From Bacteroidales bacterium (GTDB taxonomy: Bacteria; Bacteroidota; Bacteroidia; Bacteroidales; UBA10428), in NCBI GenBank assembly GCA_016933335.1, contig JAFGBD010000062.1:1-59720 (forward strand): a DNA stretch of 59,720 bases, read 5' to 3'. Positions 50,126 to 59,648 of this stretch are shown here, in pieces. The translations under genes were made by a program, and so were the position numbers. Under the pieces are notes generated by a model. It worked only from the letters and a program-made list of their open reading frames with translations, did no database searches and was not told where the DNA came from. Each line of letters starts with the position of its first letter. Within the stretch, counting starts at the first letter, position 1.

Positions 50126-51577
50126 ATGGGACAAAAAATAACCATTGATCCGGTAACCCGGGTAGAAGGACATGGAAAGGTTACCATCCACCTGGACAAC
50201 GACGGCAATATTGAACAGACAAGATTGCATATTGTGGAATTCAGGGGGTTTGAGAGATTTGTGCAGGGAAGGCCATACTGGGAAGCACCGGTACTGGTTC
50301 AGCGGCTTTGCGGGATATGCCCCGTGAGTCATCATCTGGCAGCTGCAAAAGCAATGGATGTAATTGTGGGGGCCGGAACAGGTGACGGTCTTACTCCAAC
50401 TGGTGAAAAAATGAGACGGCTGATGCATTACGGCCAGGTGTTTCAATCACATACCCTGCACTTTTTTCATCTGGCCTCGCCCGATTTGCTTTTTGGCATC
50501 GATTCCGATCCCCTGAAAAGAAATATTATCGGAATTGCAATGGAAAATCGTGAACTTGCTGTTCAGGCAGTAATGATGAGAAAATACGGACAGGAAGTAA
50601 TCAAAGCCACTGCAGGTAAAAAAATACACGGTACAGGAGCCATTCCCGGCGGGATCAACAAACATCTTTCAGAAGAGGAAAGAGACTATCTGCTGAATGG
50701 GGAACCCATGGTAAATATTGACCAGATAATAAGCTGGTCACAGGGAGCCCTTGATTTTTTCCATGATTACCACCAAAAAAACAAAGAGATCATTGACAGG
50801 TTTATTGAATTCCCCTCAAGCTACCTGAGCCTTGTACGTAAAGACGGTGCACTTGATATCTATCACGGTGTACTCAGGGCTGTTGACAGCAAGGGTAAAA
50901 AAATCCTTCATGATATAGATTACCATGAATATTATAGATATATTGACGAGGAGGTCAGATCATGGAGCTATATGAAGTTTCCATATCTTAAAGAGTATGG
51001 CAGGGAAACAGGGTGGTATACTGTCGGACCGCTTGCACGCATGAATACTGCCGATTTTATCGACACCCCTCTTGCCCAGAAGGAACTTGAAATATTCAAA
51101 GCATATAACAACGGTAAACCCAGTAACAAACCCATGCACATGCACTGGTCCAGGCTTATCGAAATCCTGCATTGTGCTGAAAAAATGAAGGAATTATTAA
51201 ATGATCCTGATGTACTTGAAGGTGAGCTTGTCGTAAAAGGGAATAAAACTGATGAAGGTGTCGGATTGGTTGAAGCACCCCGCGGTACCCTTTTTCATCA
51301 TTATAAAATCAATGAAGATGATCAGATCGTCATGGCAAATCTGATCGTATCAACAACCAACAATAACCAGCCCATGAATGAAGCGGTTAATCAGGTTGCA
51401 AACAAAGTCATGAAAGGACAGCCAAAAATCACGGAAGGGATGATGAATGCCGTTGAGGTGGCCATCAGAGCCTATGATCCCTGCCTGAGCTGTGCTACAC
51501 ATGCATTGGGACAAATGCCACTGGAGATAACCGTTCTCGATTCACAGAACAATATCATTGACAGCAAACACAGCTGA
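50126..51577 (+). CDS. hoxH: group 3d [NiFe] hydrogenase large subunit HoxH
   Basis: A 483-residue catalytic subunit with both metal-binding pairs: RLCGIC (Cys62, Cys65) and DPCLSC (Cys453, Cys456), followed by ATHALGQM. The C-terminus beyond the conserved His is about 24 residues long and should be removed by the HoxW-like protease encoded 3 bases downstream. The opening motif ITIDPVTRVEGHGK is characteristic of the family. With HoxF, HoxU and HoxY it forms the soluble NAD-linked hydrogenase, which can both evolve and take up H2. Confidence 0.96.
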   Translation: MGQKITIDPVTRVEGHGKVTIHLDNDGNIEQTRLHIVEFRGFERFVQGRPYWEAPVLVQRLCGICPVSHHLAAAKAMDVIVGAGTGDGLTPTGEKMRRLMHYGQVFQSHTLHFFHLASPDLLFGIDSDPLKRNIIGIAMENRELAVQAVMMRKYGQEVIKATAGKKIHGTGAIPGGINKHLSEEERDYLLNGEPMVNIDQIISWSQGALDFFHDYHQKNKEIIDRFIEFPSSYLSLVRKDGALDIYHGVLRAVDSKGKKILHDIDYHEYYRYIDEEVRSWSYMKFPYLKEYGRETGWYTVGPLARMNTADFIDTPLAQKELEIFKAYNNGKPSNKPMHMHWSRLIEILHCAEKMKELLNDPDVLEGELVVKGNKTDEGVGLVEAPRGTLFHHYKINEDDQIVMANLIVSTTNNNQPMNEAVNQVANKVMKGQPKITEGMMNAVEVAIRAYDPCLSCATHALGQMPLEITVLDSQNNIIDSKHS

Positions 51578-51580
51578 CAG

Positions 51581-52087
51581 GTGCATCAACATCCGAAAAT
51601 ACTGGTATATGGATATGGCAATCCCGGCAGACAGGACGATGTGCTGGGTATAAAGCTCGCTGATGCGATCAGTAACTGGGCCTCGCAGAATCATTATAAT
51701 TTCATTGATACAGACAGCAATTACCAGCTGAATATCGAAGATGCATCCACTATCCAAGATAAGGACCTGGTTATATTTACAGATGCCTCACAGGAAACGA
51801 TGGATGATTTTCTTTTCACAAAAGTGTATCCCGACCCAAAGGCAGATTTTACCATGCACCATGTTAAACCCGGATATATCCAGTACCTGTGCAACGAGTT
51901 GTACCAGAAAGCTCCCGAATCGTTTTTACTTCATATCAAGGGCTATCAATGGGGATTTCTGGTTGAACCAACCAAAAAAGCCGAATCGAATCTCAATAAA
52001 GCAATTGGTTTTCTTAAATCATTTCTGGAAGAATGGTCCAACAGTCATTACAATTATAATAATACAGGAATCAATCATAAAAAGTAA
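51581..52087 (+). CDS. hoxW: Hox large-subunit endopeptidase (HoxW-like)
   Basis: A 168-residue maturation protease. GYGNPGRQDDVLG carries the nickel-binding acidic residue, VIFTDAS the second acidic site, and HHVKPGY the conserved His. The N-terminal part matches the family, and the C-terminal 30 residues are hydrophilic with no motif. GTG start, 3 bases after hoxH, so it is almost certainly its dedicated protease. Confidence 0.87.
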   Translation: MHQHPKILVYGYGNPGRQDDVLGIKLADAISNWASQNHYNFIDTDSNYQLNIEDASTIQDKDLVIFTDASQETMDDFLFTKVYPDPKADFTMHHVKPGYIQYLCNELYQKAPESFLLHIKGYQWGFLVEPTKKAESNLNKAIGFLKSFLEEWSNSHYNYNNTGINHKK

Positions 52088-52092
52088 ATCTT

Positions 52093-53073
52093 ATGGATCT
52101 TACAACCACCTATATGGGATACAGGATTGCAAATCCTTTAATAGTCAGTAGTTCAGGATTAACCAATTCTGCTGATAATATCAGAAAATGTGCCGATAAC
52201 GGAGCTGGCGCGATTGTCCTTAAATCGTTATTCGAAGAGCAGATTATTGCCGACAAAAAAAAGCTGCTTGACCAGGATGATATGTATTTCTGGTATCCTG
52301 AAGCCATTGATTATGTCAGCCGGTTCTCAAAGGAACATGGCATAAGCCAGTATTTAAAACTGGTAGAAGATGCAAAAAAAACACTTAAAATACCCCTGGT
52401 GGCAAGCATCAACTGTGTATCCCCCAGAGAATGGCCGTTATTTGCGAAAGAGCTTGAAAACTCAGGTGCTGACGGTATTGAACTGAATATCTTTATTCCT
52501 CCCGCAAAAATGGAACTGACAGGATATAAAATCGAGGAAACCTACCTGGATATCGTCAGAGAGGTCAGGAAAAATACCAGTCTTCCCATTGGTGTTAAAA
52601 TCGGCTTCTATTTCAGTAACTTATACCGTACCATTCTCAGCTTAAGCAGCCTTGAAATTGACAACATTGTAATGTTTAACAGGTATTACCGGCCTGATAT
52701 CGATATCGAGAAAATGCAGATCTTGTCAAATAAGATTTACAGTACCCCGGATGAGATCACGCTCTCTCTCAGATGGATTGCCCTCCTGTCGAATGCTGTA
52801 CGCTGTAATCTGGTCGCAGCTACGGGTATCCACGATTACAGCGGTGTGATCAAACAGATTATGGCAGGTGCCAGCGCTGTGCAGCTTTGTACTGCCATTT
52901 ATATAAACGGTTTTGAACACATTTTCACGATACTGAATGATATGGAAAACTGGATGAAAGCAAAAAAATACAATGATATCGAATCATTTAAGGGAATAAT
53001 TACCAAATCAGAGGAAAATAATATCGCATTTGAACGCATCCAGTTCATGAAAAAAACAACAGGAAAGATTTAA
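52093..53073 (+). CDS. dihydroorotate-dehydrogenase-like flavoprotein
   Basis: A 326-residue TIM-barrel protein of the DHODH-like family (MDLTTTYMGYRIANPLIVSSSGLTNS at the start; VAATGIHDYSGVIKQIMAGASAVQLCT in the FMN phosphate-binding half). The orotate-binding Asn-x-Ser-x-Pro-Asn of true class 1 enzymes is missing (ELNIFIPPAKM instead), so pyrimidine synthesis is unlikely. It starts 5 bases after the protease gene, inside the hox unit. A flavin-dependent reductase using NADH or ferredoxin electrons is a reasonable idea. The substrate is unknown. Confidence 0.8.
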   Translation: MDLTTTYMGYRIANPLIVSSSGLTNSADNIRKCADNGAGAIVLKSLFEEQIIADKKKLLDQDDMYFWYPEAIDYVSRFSKEHGISQYLKLVEDAKKTLKIPLVASINCVSPREWPLFAKELENSGADGIELNIFIPPAKMELTGYKIEETYLDIVREVRKNTSLPIGVKIGFYFSNLYRTILSLSSLEIDNIVMFNRYYRPDIDIEKMQILSNKIYSTPDEITLSLRWIALLSNAVRCNLVAATGIHDYSGVIKQIMAGASAVQLCTAIYINGFEHIFTILNDMENWMKAKKYNDIESFKGIITKSEENNIAFERIQFMKKTTGKI

Positions 53074-53112
53074 TACCTTGTATTTCTGGCACTATTTATA
53101 ATCCGGGTGTTT

Positions 53113-54543
53113 ATGGGAAATTCATTTTTTGTTGATTTTCATTGTCATCCTACCATCAAACCTTACGGCAGAAGTTTTAAACACGAAAAGGTTAACAGTC
53201 CCGATCCGGAAGAAAAGAACAGCATTTTCCACTACGACCCTCCCACCCTGTTCGATAAACTGCTGAACATCTCGAGTACACTTACCAAGTTCAGCCAGTC
53301 AAGTATTTCTGCTCTGATAAAAGGGAATGTTAAACTGATAGGAGCTTCATTGTATCCCATTGAAAAAAACTTTTTTTCAAACAGGATAGGGACAGGCTGT
53401 TTTTCCAATGCATTGTCAAATTTAGTAACCGGTGTTGGAATAGAAAGAGTCGGATCAATCCAGAAAAACAATGATTATTTTGCTGATCTTCGATCTGAGT
53501 ATGATTTTCTGGAACAATTGAATGGCATACCAGTTGATGTTGAAAATATAAAAATGCAATATAAACTGGTTCAGAACGTGAATCAGATAATGGATAATGT
53601 TCACAATGAGAATATTGAGACCCTTTCAGTGATCAACACGATTGAAGGTTCACATGTTTTCAACAGTTTTGCCAACCGCCGGGCTGAAGAATATGAGGTT
53701 CTTGCCAATGTGGAAGATCTGAAAAGCTGGAAATACAAGCCTTTTTTTATCAGTCCGGGTCATCACTTTTACAATCAGACATGCGGTCATGCCCAAAGTC
53801 TTTCAGGTTTCCTTAATAAAATACTTGATCAGACCTATGGTATGAACACCGAATTCACCGCCCTTGGCTGGGCAATCCTGGAAAAACTGCTGGATAACAC
53901 CAATAATGACAGGATTCATATTGATATCAAGCATATGAGCGTAAAAGCGAGAAGACAGTATTACGATTATCTTAAAAATAAACCGGATATACCCATCATT
54001 GTCAGTCATGGTGCACTAAACGGGCTACCTTCTGTTAATAACAGACAGGCAACGACCGGTAACCAACAAAATATCTTTAACCGGAGTGAGCTGAATTTTT
54101 TTGATGATGAGATAATACTTATTTCCGAATCAGGTGGAATCTTTTGTATCCAGCTTGATGAAAGGAGAATAGCAGACAGTAAAATACTGAAAAATACCTT
54201 TTTGAATCTGTGCAGGAAAAAAATGCTGTTTGAAAAATCCGGGCTTGTATGGAACCAGATAAGGCACATCGCAGAAGTCCTGGATAAAAACGGTAAAAAT
54301 GCATGGAATCTTGCTGCTTTGGGCTCTGATTTTGATGGCATTGTGGATCCTCTGAATGGTTTCTGGACCTCCGAAGAGTTGCCTTTACTGTCAGATTATC
54401 TTCTGATTCATGCCGGGGAATATATGCGTCATGATGGAAAGAAACTGGCCCTGCCTGAAAACAGAAGTATTGATCCTGAAGAAATAATAAAAAACATCAT
54501 GTGTGAAAACATCATGACTTTTCTTCAGAAACATTTTAAATGA
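53113..54543 (+). CDS. membrane-dipeptidase family (peptidase M19) metallohydrolase
   Basis: A 476-residue member of the renal dipeptidase (M19) family. Zinc ligands are in VDFHCHP (His-x-His), TIEGSH (bridging Glu), the later VSHGALNG (His) and LGSDFDG (Asp). It lacks a signal peptide, so it is probably cytoplasmic. It is larger than typical M19 enzymes (about 330-400 residues) because of inserts around 50-140 and 330-380. An in-frame GTG at 53107 is an alternative start. It follows the flavoprotein by 39 bases and may be co-transcribed with hox. A link with hydrogenase function is not apparent. Confidence 0.82.
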   Translation: MGNSFFVDFHCHPTIKPYGRSFKHEKVNSPDPEEKNSIFHYDPPTLFDKLLNISSTLTKFSQSSISALIKGNVKLIGASLYPIEKNFFSNRIGTGCFSNALSNLVTGVGIERVGSIQKNNDYFADLRSEYDFLEQLNGIPVDVENIKMQYKLVQNVNQIMDNVHNENIETLSVINTIEGSHVFNSFANRRAEEYEVLANVEDLKSWKYKPFFISPGHHFYNQTCGHAQSLSGFLNKILDQTYGMNTEFTALGWAILEKLLDNTNNDRIHIDIKHMSVKARRQYYDYLKNKPDIPIIVSHGALNGLPSVNNRQATTGNQQNIFNRSELNFFDDEIILISESGGIFCIQLDERRIADSKILKNTFLNLCRKKMLFEKSGLVWNQIRHIAEVLDKNGKNAWNLAALGSDFDGIVDPLNGFWTSEELPLLSDYLLIHAGEYMRHDGKKLALPENRSIDPEEIIKNIMCENIMTFLQKHFK

Positions 54544-54674
54544 ACTGCCGCCGTTTTTAAAACCAGGCATAATGAATAGAAGTGGCAGAAAAAGTAATTT
54601 AAGAATTCAACAGGATAGTAACAAAAATTAAGTAAATTTAATACAAGGATTTCTTTATTAATCCACTATATTTA

Positions 54675-56075
54675 ATGAACAGGATTTCTAATTGCATGGT
54701 GGTGAAGCTTTGTATTCTGTTTTTTTTGTCTGCTCACTCTGCTATTTCAATATACCCGGAAAATATCACAGAATCAGCTGACCAGACTGAAAGATCTGAT
54801 TTTCAGGTTACCATATCAAGAGTTGAATGGTCACATAAAGATCAAACAACAGTTCTATCCACCCATAATATTGATTCGATTGTATTGCCATATCGTTTTT
54901 CCTACCTGAAAATCGACTTGTCTGTTTTACCCAAGGAAGCGAATCATGAAACGATTTTTAAATATGCAATCATCACCAGCAAAAACAAAAATAACTGGAT
55001 AAACATCGGACCAAAGGATTATCTTATCCTTACAAATCTTAAACCGGGATATCAAACACTTATTGTATCAGCCACCGTGCCCGGCCAGAATGTTGATATT
55101 CATCCGGGAAAGTTAAGAATTATTGTAAAAACACATTTTCTGGTCTCTGTATACGCAATAGTCCTGTATATCATTGCTTTCATCATTCTGTTCTCTGCCT
55201 TTTTCAGATCTCAAACCAGGGCTTTAAGAAACCTGACAAGACAATTCCGTGAAAGAGAAAGAATCGCGGCACAATTAATGACACAAAAAGAAGAACTTGC
55301 ATTAAAAAATAAAAATATCACCGATAGCATTAATTATGCCCACAGAATCCAATCAGCCCTGATGCCATCGGAGAAACAATTTAAAAACATATTTCCTGAC
55401 TCCTTTATTCTGCATATTCCAAGGGATATTGTAAGCGGGGACTTTTACTGGATTAATGAAATTAAAGATCATATCTTCATTGCAGCAGTTGATTGCACAG
55501 GCCATGGTGTACCAGGTGCTTTTGTATCCATCATTGGTTGTGAACTATTCAGAAAACTGACCAATATAGATGGTATAAACAAACCGTCGGAAATATTAAA
55601 CAATCTGAATAAAGATTTCAGGGAAGTTTTCGGAGATGTTGAAAACATTACGCTCAGGGATGGCATGGATGTTGCATTTTGTTCATTGAACAAAATATCA
55701 AAAACCCTTGAATTTGCAGGGGCATTTAATCCGCTTTACCTGATACGGGAAAATTCTATTATCGAAGTGAAAGGAGACAGAAATTCAGTCGGACTGGATC
55801 ATCCTGATAACCTGAATAACGAATTCACCAATCATAACATCCAGCTTCAGACAGGAGATATCATTTATATGTTTTCAGACGGTTTTGCCGATCAGTTTGG
55901 CGGACCCGAAGGTAAAAAATATAAATACAGAAGGTTCAGACACCTCCTCCTGGCCTTACATCATCTTCCAATGAACCGGCAACATGATTTTTTACACAGA
56001 AGTATTACGGAATGGAAAGGAAACCTCGACCAGGTTGATGATATCCTGGTAATCGGATTAAAAATTAATTTTTAG
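54675..56075 (+). CDS. membrane-bound SpoIIE-family phosphatase
   Basis: A 466-residue membrane phosphatase. Signal peptide (about 10-25); a periplasmic beta-rich domain (about 40-145) ending in LKPGYQTLIVSATVPG, similar to Y_Y_Y domains; one membrane helix (about 155-175); a coiled coil with KNITDSINYAHRIQSALMP; and a SpoIIE/PP2C domain with DIVSGDFYW, AAVDCTGHGVPG, MFSDGFADQFGG and QVDDILVIG. The linker and phosphatase type are common in Bacteroidota signal proteins. Together with the kinase-like gene convergent to it, the setting suggests a local signalling pair. Confidence 0.88.
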   Translation: MNRISNCMVVKLCILFFLSAHSAISIYPENITESADQTERSDFQVTISRVEWSHKDQTTVLSTHNIDSIVLPYRFSYLKIDLSVLPKEANHETIFKYAIITSKNKNNWINIGPKDYLILTNLKPGYQTLIVSATVPGQNVDIHPGKLRIIVKTHFLVSVYAIVLYIIAFIILFSAFFRSQTRALRNLTRQFRERERIAAQLMTQKEELALKNKNITDSINYAHRIQSALMPSEKQFKNIFPDSFILHIPRDIVSGDFYWINEIKDHIFIAAVDCTGHGVPGAFVSIIGCELFRKLTNIDGINKPSEILNNLNKDFREVFGDVENITLRDGMDVAFCSLNKISKTLEFAGAFNPLYLIRENSIIEVKGDRNSVGLDHPDNLNNEFTNHNIQLQTGDIIYMFSDGFADQFGGPEGKKYKYRRFRHLLLALHHLPMNRQHDFLHRSITEWKGNLDQVDDILVIGLKINF

Positions 56076-56099
56076 GGAGCTTTATGCGCTCGCCGGGAT

Positions 56100-57869
56100 T
56101 TAAATTGTGGTGCTGGTCTGATTACAATTCTGTTCAAGCAGGTCTCTCATTTTGTTCAATATAATATCCACCTGGAAAGGCTTGCTGATATAATCGTTCA
56201 TACCGGCTGCCAGACATACTTCTTTATCGCCGGACAATGCATTGGCTGTAATGGCAATAATCGGAATTTGTGTATTGGTGCTTGATTCAAGTTCTCTTAT
56301 CTTTTTTGTGGCAATAATTCCATTCATCACAGGCATTTGAATATCCATGAGTATCAGGTCATATTTTGAAGAACCGAACTTGTCAAGGGCTTCTTTGCCA
56401 TTTAAAGCCACATCAATATTTTTCACAAAATTCTTAAGGCTTAAAATAACGATTTTCTGGTTGATGGCATTGTCTTCAACAAGTAAAATATTGGCGTCCC
56501 TGAGATTCACTTTCTTCTTTGGTTCCAGCAACAGGGCATCAGAATCCTCAAATTCCTGCCGGACCACCTCAGGTGCCTTCTTTAAATCTGCCATTAATTC
56601 TATTGAAAATAAAAACCTTGTAACAGATGCATCATTCTCAACTTTAAGATCACCGTTATGGTATTCGATGATTTGTTTTGCAATGGCAAGATTCATATGC
56701 TTTTCTTCCATCCGGGAATCGACATTTACTTTAATTTTAACCATATAATTACCCAGGTCATCCTCTATCAAATCTATTTTGGGGCACTCAATAATAAATT
56801 CAAGCCTTACATTCTGTTCATCTTTTTTCCCGGGGAAAATCCTGATCTGAATGCCGTTATTTTTTTCAGGAATATACTTTAATATATTCTCAAGAAGATT
56901 GAGAAATATCTGTTTCAATCTTATCGGATCACCAATCAGATTATATTTGATTTTTGAAGATATGTCAAGGTCAATGGTTATCCTGTTTCTGTATTGATCC
57001 CTGAAAAGCCGGAGGGTATTGTTTATTGTCGAATAAAGGTCGAAACTTGTCTTGCTGATAATATCCCTGTCTATCTCAACACCTGAAACCTTGACTATGT
57101 TATCAACCACTTTGATCAGGTTATTGGTCGAAGCTATAATGGTATCAAACAAATCCAGTTGTTCGGAATCCAGTTTCTTTCTGTCTATCAGATTGGATAC
57201 CATTGTAAGGTTATTCAGCGGAGTTCTGATCTGGTAAGACAAATTTGAAATAAAACTATCCTTCTTTCTTGATTCTGATCTTGATTCCAGAATTGATTTC
57301 CTTTGCCTGTTAATATTATAATCTCTCTCGCTTTCAAGTAAATACAAAAACAGAAGAATAATAAAATATGCTCCAAAAAGTCTTACGGAAAAAGCCAGAC
57401 TATAAGAAATATCAATATTCAGGCTGTCCTGCAATAATATTAATGCGATCATTATCACAAGATAGCCAATGGATAACAATCCCCCTTTTTTGTTACCATA
57501 AAGCAGAATTGCCATTACCGGAAAAATGCAACTCCACAGGTATCCTGTTCCTGTCTTCCCTGATGTAGTAAAAACATAAAGGAAAATTATCGCCGCAAGC
57601 AATGTAATGATCATTCTGGATAACCTGAAGTTTTTCCACTTTTTGTTAATAAAGAAAGATGCAAGGCTGCCGAGTGAAGTTGTGAATAAAATGATTGCCA
57701 GAATGACCTGCTGATTGAATACCAATATGATTCCTGCTATCAGGCAGGTAAAAAACGCAATGATAGAAACCAGATGGACAATAAAAGGTTTATTTACATC
57801 TTCAGAATGAACCTCATCTGAAACCTTATTGAAATAGATGTCTGAAAGCCGCTCTAAAAATTTCATCAT
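56100..57869 (-). CDS. hybrid histidine-kinase-like protein without phosphoacceptor His
   Basis: A 589-residue protein from the ATG at 57869 (an upstream ATG at 57920 is open). The N-terminal half has about six membrane helices. The dimerisation region reads NLSYQIRTPLNNL, so Tyr212 stands where the phosphoacceptor His should be (usual SHEIRTPLN); the codon at 57234-57236 is TAC on the coding strand. The ATPase part keeps a weak N-box (NLLENILKY) but lacks the DxGxG and GLGL boxes. By contrast, the C-terminal receiver is intact (ILLVEDNAIN, LILMDIQMP, SKPF). It is probably a pseudokinase that scaffolds or is phosphorylated by another kinase. It converges on the SpoIIE phosphatase gene with a 24-base gap. 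Confidence 0.85.
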   Translation of the reverse strand: MMKFLERLSDIYFNKVSDEVHSEDVNKPFIVHLVSIIAFFTCLIAGIILVFNQQVILAIILFTTSLGSLASFFINKKWKNFRLSRMIITLLAAIIFLYVFTTSGKTGTGYLWSCIFPVMAILLYGNKKGGLLSIGYLVIMIALILLQDSLNIDISYSLAFSVRLFGAYFIILLFLYLLESERDYNINRQRKSILESRSESRKKDSFISNLSYQIRTPLNNLTMVSNLIDRKKLDSEQLDLFDTIIASTNNLIKVVDNIVKVSGVEIDRDIISKTSFDLYSTINNTLRLFRDQYRNRITIDLDISSKIKYNLIGDPIRLKQIFLNLLENILKYIPEKNNGIQIRIFPGKKDEQNVRLEFIIECPKIDLIEDDLGNYMVKIKVNVDSRMEEKHMNLAIAKQIIEYHNGDLKVENDASVTRFLFSIELMADLKKAPEVVRQEFEDSDALLLEPKKKVNLRDANILLVEDNAINQKIVILSLKNFVKNIDVALNGKEALDKFGSSKYDLILMDIQMPVMNGIIATKKIRELESSTNTQIPIIAITANALSGDKEVCLAAGMNDYISKPFQVDIILNKMRDLLEQNCNQTSTTI

Positions 57870-58052
57870 GGATTCTGTTTCAATTATTAAAGATAAAAAA
57901 AATATGAAGGAAATAATCACTTTATTATTAATATCTTTATTTACTATTCTTAATTAAATCATAATGAATCAGGGGGCTTGAAATATTATTGACATTCAGA
58001 AAATCTTTGTTAATAAATCTCGTTATTATAGCAGACTTTGTGATTTAATAAA

Positions 58053-58060
58053 TAAATTTG
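58053..58060 (+). promoter_or_regulatory. -7 element of the secreted-protein pair
   Basis: TAAATTTG matches TAnnTTTG exactly, with T following. Transcription near 58066 would leave a leader of about 22 bases to the start chosen at 58088. A -33 box at normal spacing is not seen. Confidence 0.35.
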
Positions 58061-58087
58061 TTTAAAGGGATAAACCACAGGAAAAAG

Positions 58088-58768
58088 ATGAGAAGGAATT
58101 TAACTGCCTGTATTTTTGTATTATTTTTATTACCGGCATTTTCACAGGTTGATAGTGTCAACCTTGTCAGGTATACCCCGGATTTCAGGTTTAAAGAAGG
58201 CATATTTGCCAATTATGAACAGGTTAAAAGAAATCAGCCAATCCCCAAATCAAGGATACTGACAGATGTATCTTATGATGATCCGTATTTTTTTGACCGG
58301 ATCGTGGAAAAAAAGAAATTGTATTATTATGATATTTATGGTGTTAAACAGGAAATCAGGATAGCTGACATATGGGGTTATTCAAGAAATGGTGTTTTAT
58401 ATATTGGAATGAATGAAGGATTTTACAGAATCACCATCATTGGCAGCATATGTCATTTCGTTGCAAATCTTACAACCTATAATACCGGTTATCCATATTA
58501 TCCCTATTATGATTACTATGATTATTACAGTCCCTATAACATCCGTCAGACTCCCCGAACTACTAATGAAATGAGGCAGTATATCATGGACTTTGGCACA
58601 GGTAAGGTAATGGAATATGATGTTTCAAGTGTGGAAGTGCTTCTTATGAAAGACCCTGAGCTGCACGATGAATTTGTATCGCTGAGAAGAAAAAAGAAAA
58701 AACAGCTTAAGTTTCTTTATATCCGGAAATTTAATGAAAGAAATCCATTGTATATATCAAATAAATAA
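58088..58768 (+). CDS. secreted protein with tyrosine-rich stretch, unknown function
   Basis: A 226-residue exported protein that I do not recognise. From the ATG at 58088 it has a clean signal peptide (MRRNLTACIFVLFLLPAFSQ). The mature part is beta-rich with a tyrosine-proline-aspartate stretch around residues 134-147 (YPYYPYYDYYDYY). A lysine-rich end (RRKKKKQLKF) precedes the C-terminus. A longer frame with a TTG start at 58058 is less likely, since it lies on the promoter. It is followed 13 bases later by another secreted protein gene. A role at the cell envelope is suggested by the signal only. Confidence 0.65.
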   Translation: MRRNLTACIFVLFLLPAFSQVDSVNLVRYTPDFRFKEGIFANYEQVKRNQPIPKSRILTDVSYDDPYFFDRIVEKKKLYYYDIYGVKQEIRIADIWGYSRNGVLYIGMNEGFYRITIIGSICHFVANLTTYNTGYPYYPYYDYYDYYSPYNIRQTPRTTNEMRQYIMDFGTGKVMEYDVSSVEVLLMKDPELHDEFVSLRRKKKKQLKFLYIRKFNERNPLYISNK

Positions 58769-58781
58769 AACAATCGAAAAA

Positions 58782-59630
58782 ATGAGAAAAATTATTTTGC
58801 TGCTCCTGTGCTCAGCATTCATAAGAGCTGCTCAGGCTCAGGGATATGTCCCTACACGCGAAGATATCGATGCTTTTTTCACCACCAAAACACTTGTTGT
58901 ACTGGAAGACAATCCATTGATGGAGTATAATCTGAATATCAGGGAGGTTATGCAAAGGGAATGGAATATTACAGATTATGATTTTATCTCATCCAAAGAA
59001 TTTGAGGAAAAACGAATGGATCCTATATATTCGTTCATTTTCATGACACGGGTTACTTTCGAGAATGATAAAACAGATGCTGAATACCGGTTTCTCCATC
59101 TGTCTCTTGGCGGAGATTATTTTCGGCTGAACCAGATGCCTGATATTGCATCGGTGCCACTCTCCTACTATAATGTTGATGAGGACAATTATGCCTATAA
59201 ACTGGGAATCCTGGTAAGATTTATACAGAAACATGCATTGTTGATAAAAGAACGACCTGAAATTGTATCAGCCAATGTATTAAAGCACTATAATGATAAC
59301 ATCAGAGAAATCAAAGACAAAACGCTTTACCTTCTTGAAAATGAACTGGCAAAAGAAGTTAACTCCGTTGCCAGAATAAAGAAAATATATCCTTACAGGA
59401 TCAGGATTGTAACCAGGGAAGAGATTGAACAGGCCATTAAAGACAGGGATGAAAACATCGTTTTCCTCCATAAGGTTGGACCGGAAGGCACAAAACTGAA
59501 TGCCAGATGCTATAAAGTAATTATTGGTGCCGGAGATGCCAATTTCTACTACTTTGATTACCATCAGATAAGCGATAAAAATCCGGATGGATTTCTCGCA
59601 AGCGATTTTAAAAAACTCGCAAAGAAATAA
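58782..59630 (+). CDS. secreted protein of unknown function
   Basis: A 282-residue exported protein that I do not recognise. The start at 58782 gives a signal peptide (MRKIILLLLCSAFIRAAQAQ). An upstream ATG at 58734 would overlap the preceding gene. The mature part is mixed alpha/beta with no cysteine pairs, catalytic motif or membrane helix, and ends ASDFKKLAKK. Tandem arrangement with the tyrosine-rich secreted protein suggests a common process in the cell envelope. Confidence 0.65.
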   Translation: MRKIILLLLCSAFIRAAQAQGYVPTREDIDAFFTTKTLVVLEDNPLMEYNLNIREVMQREWNITDYDFISSKEFEEKRMDPIYSFIFMTRVTFENDKTDAEYRFLHLSLGGDYFRLNQMPDIASVPLSYYNVDEDNYAYKLGILVRFIQKHALLIKERPEIVSANVLKHYNDNIREIKDKTLYLLENELAKEVNSVARIKKIYPYRIRIVTREEIEQAIKDRDENIVFLHKVGPEGTKLNARCYKVIIGAGDANFYYFDYHQISDKNPDGFLASDFKKLAKK

Positions 59631-59648
59631 AACAAATCAGTAGTGTCC

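Noticed and set aside
52093-53073. True dihydroorotate dehydrogenase (pyrD)
   Set aside because: The orotate-binding motif is missing and the gene sits in a hydrogenase operon rather than with pyrimidine genes.
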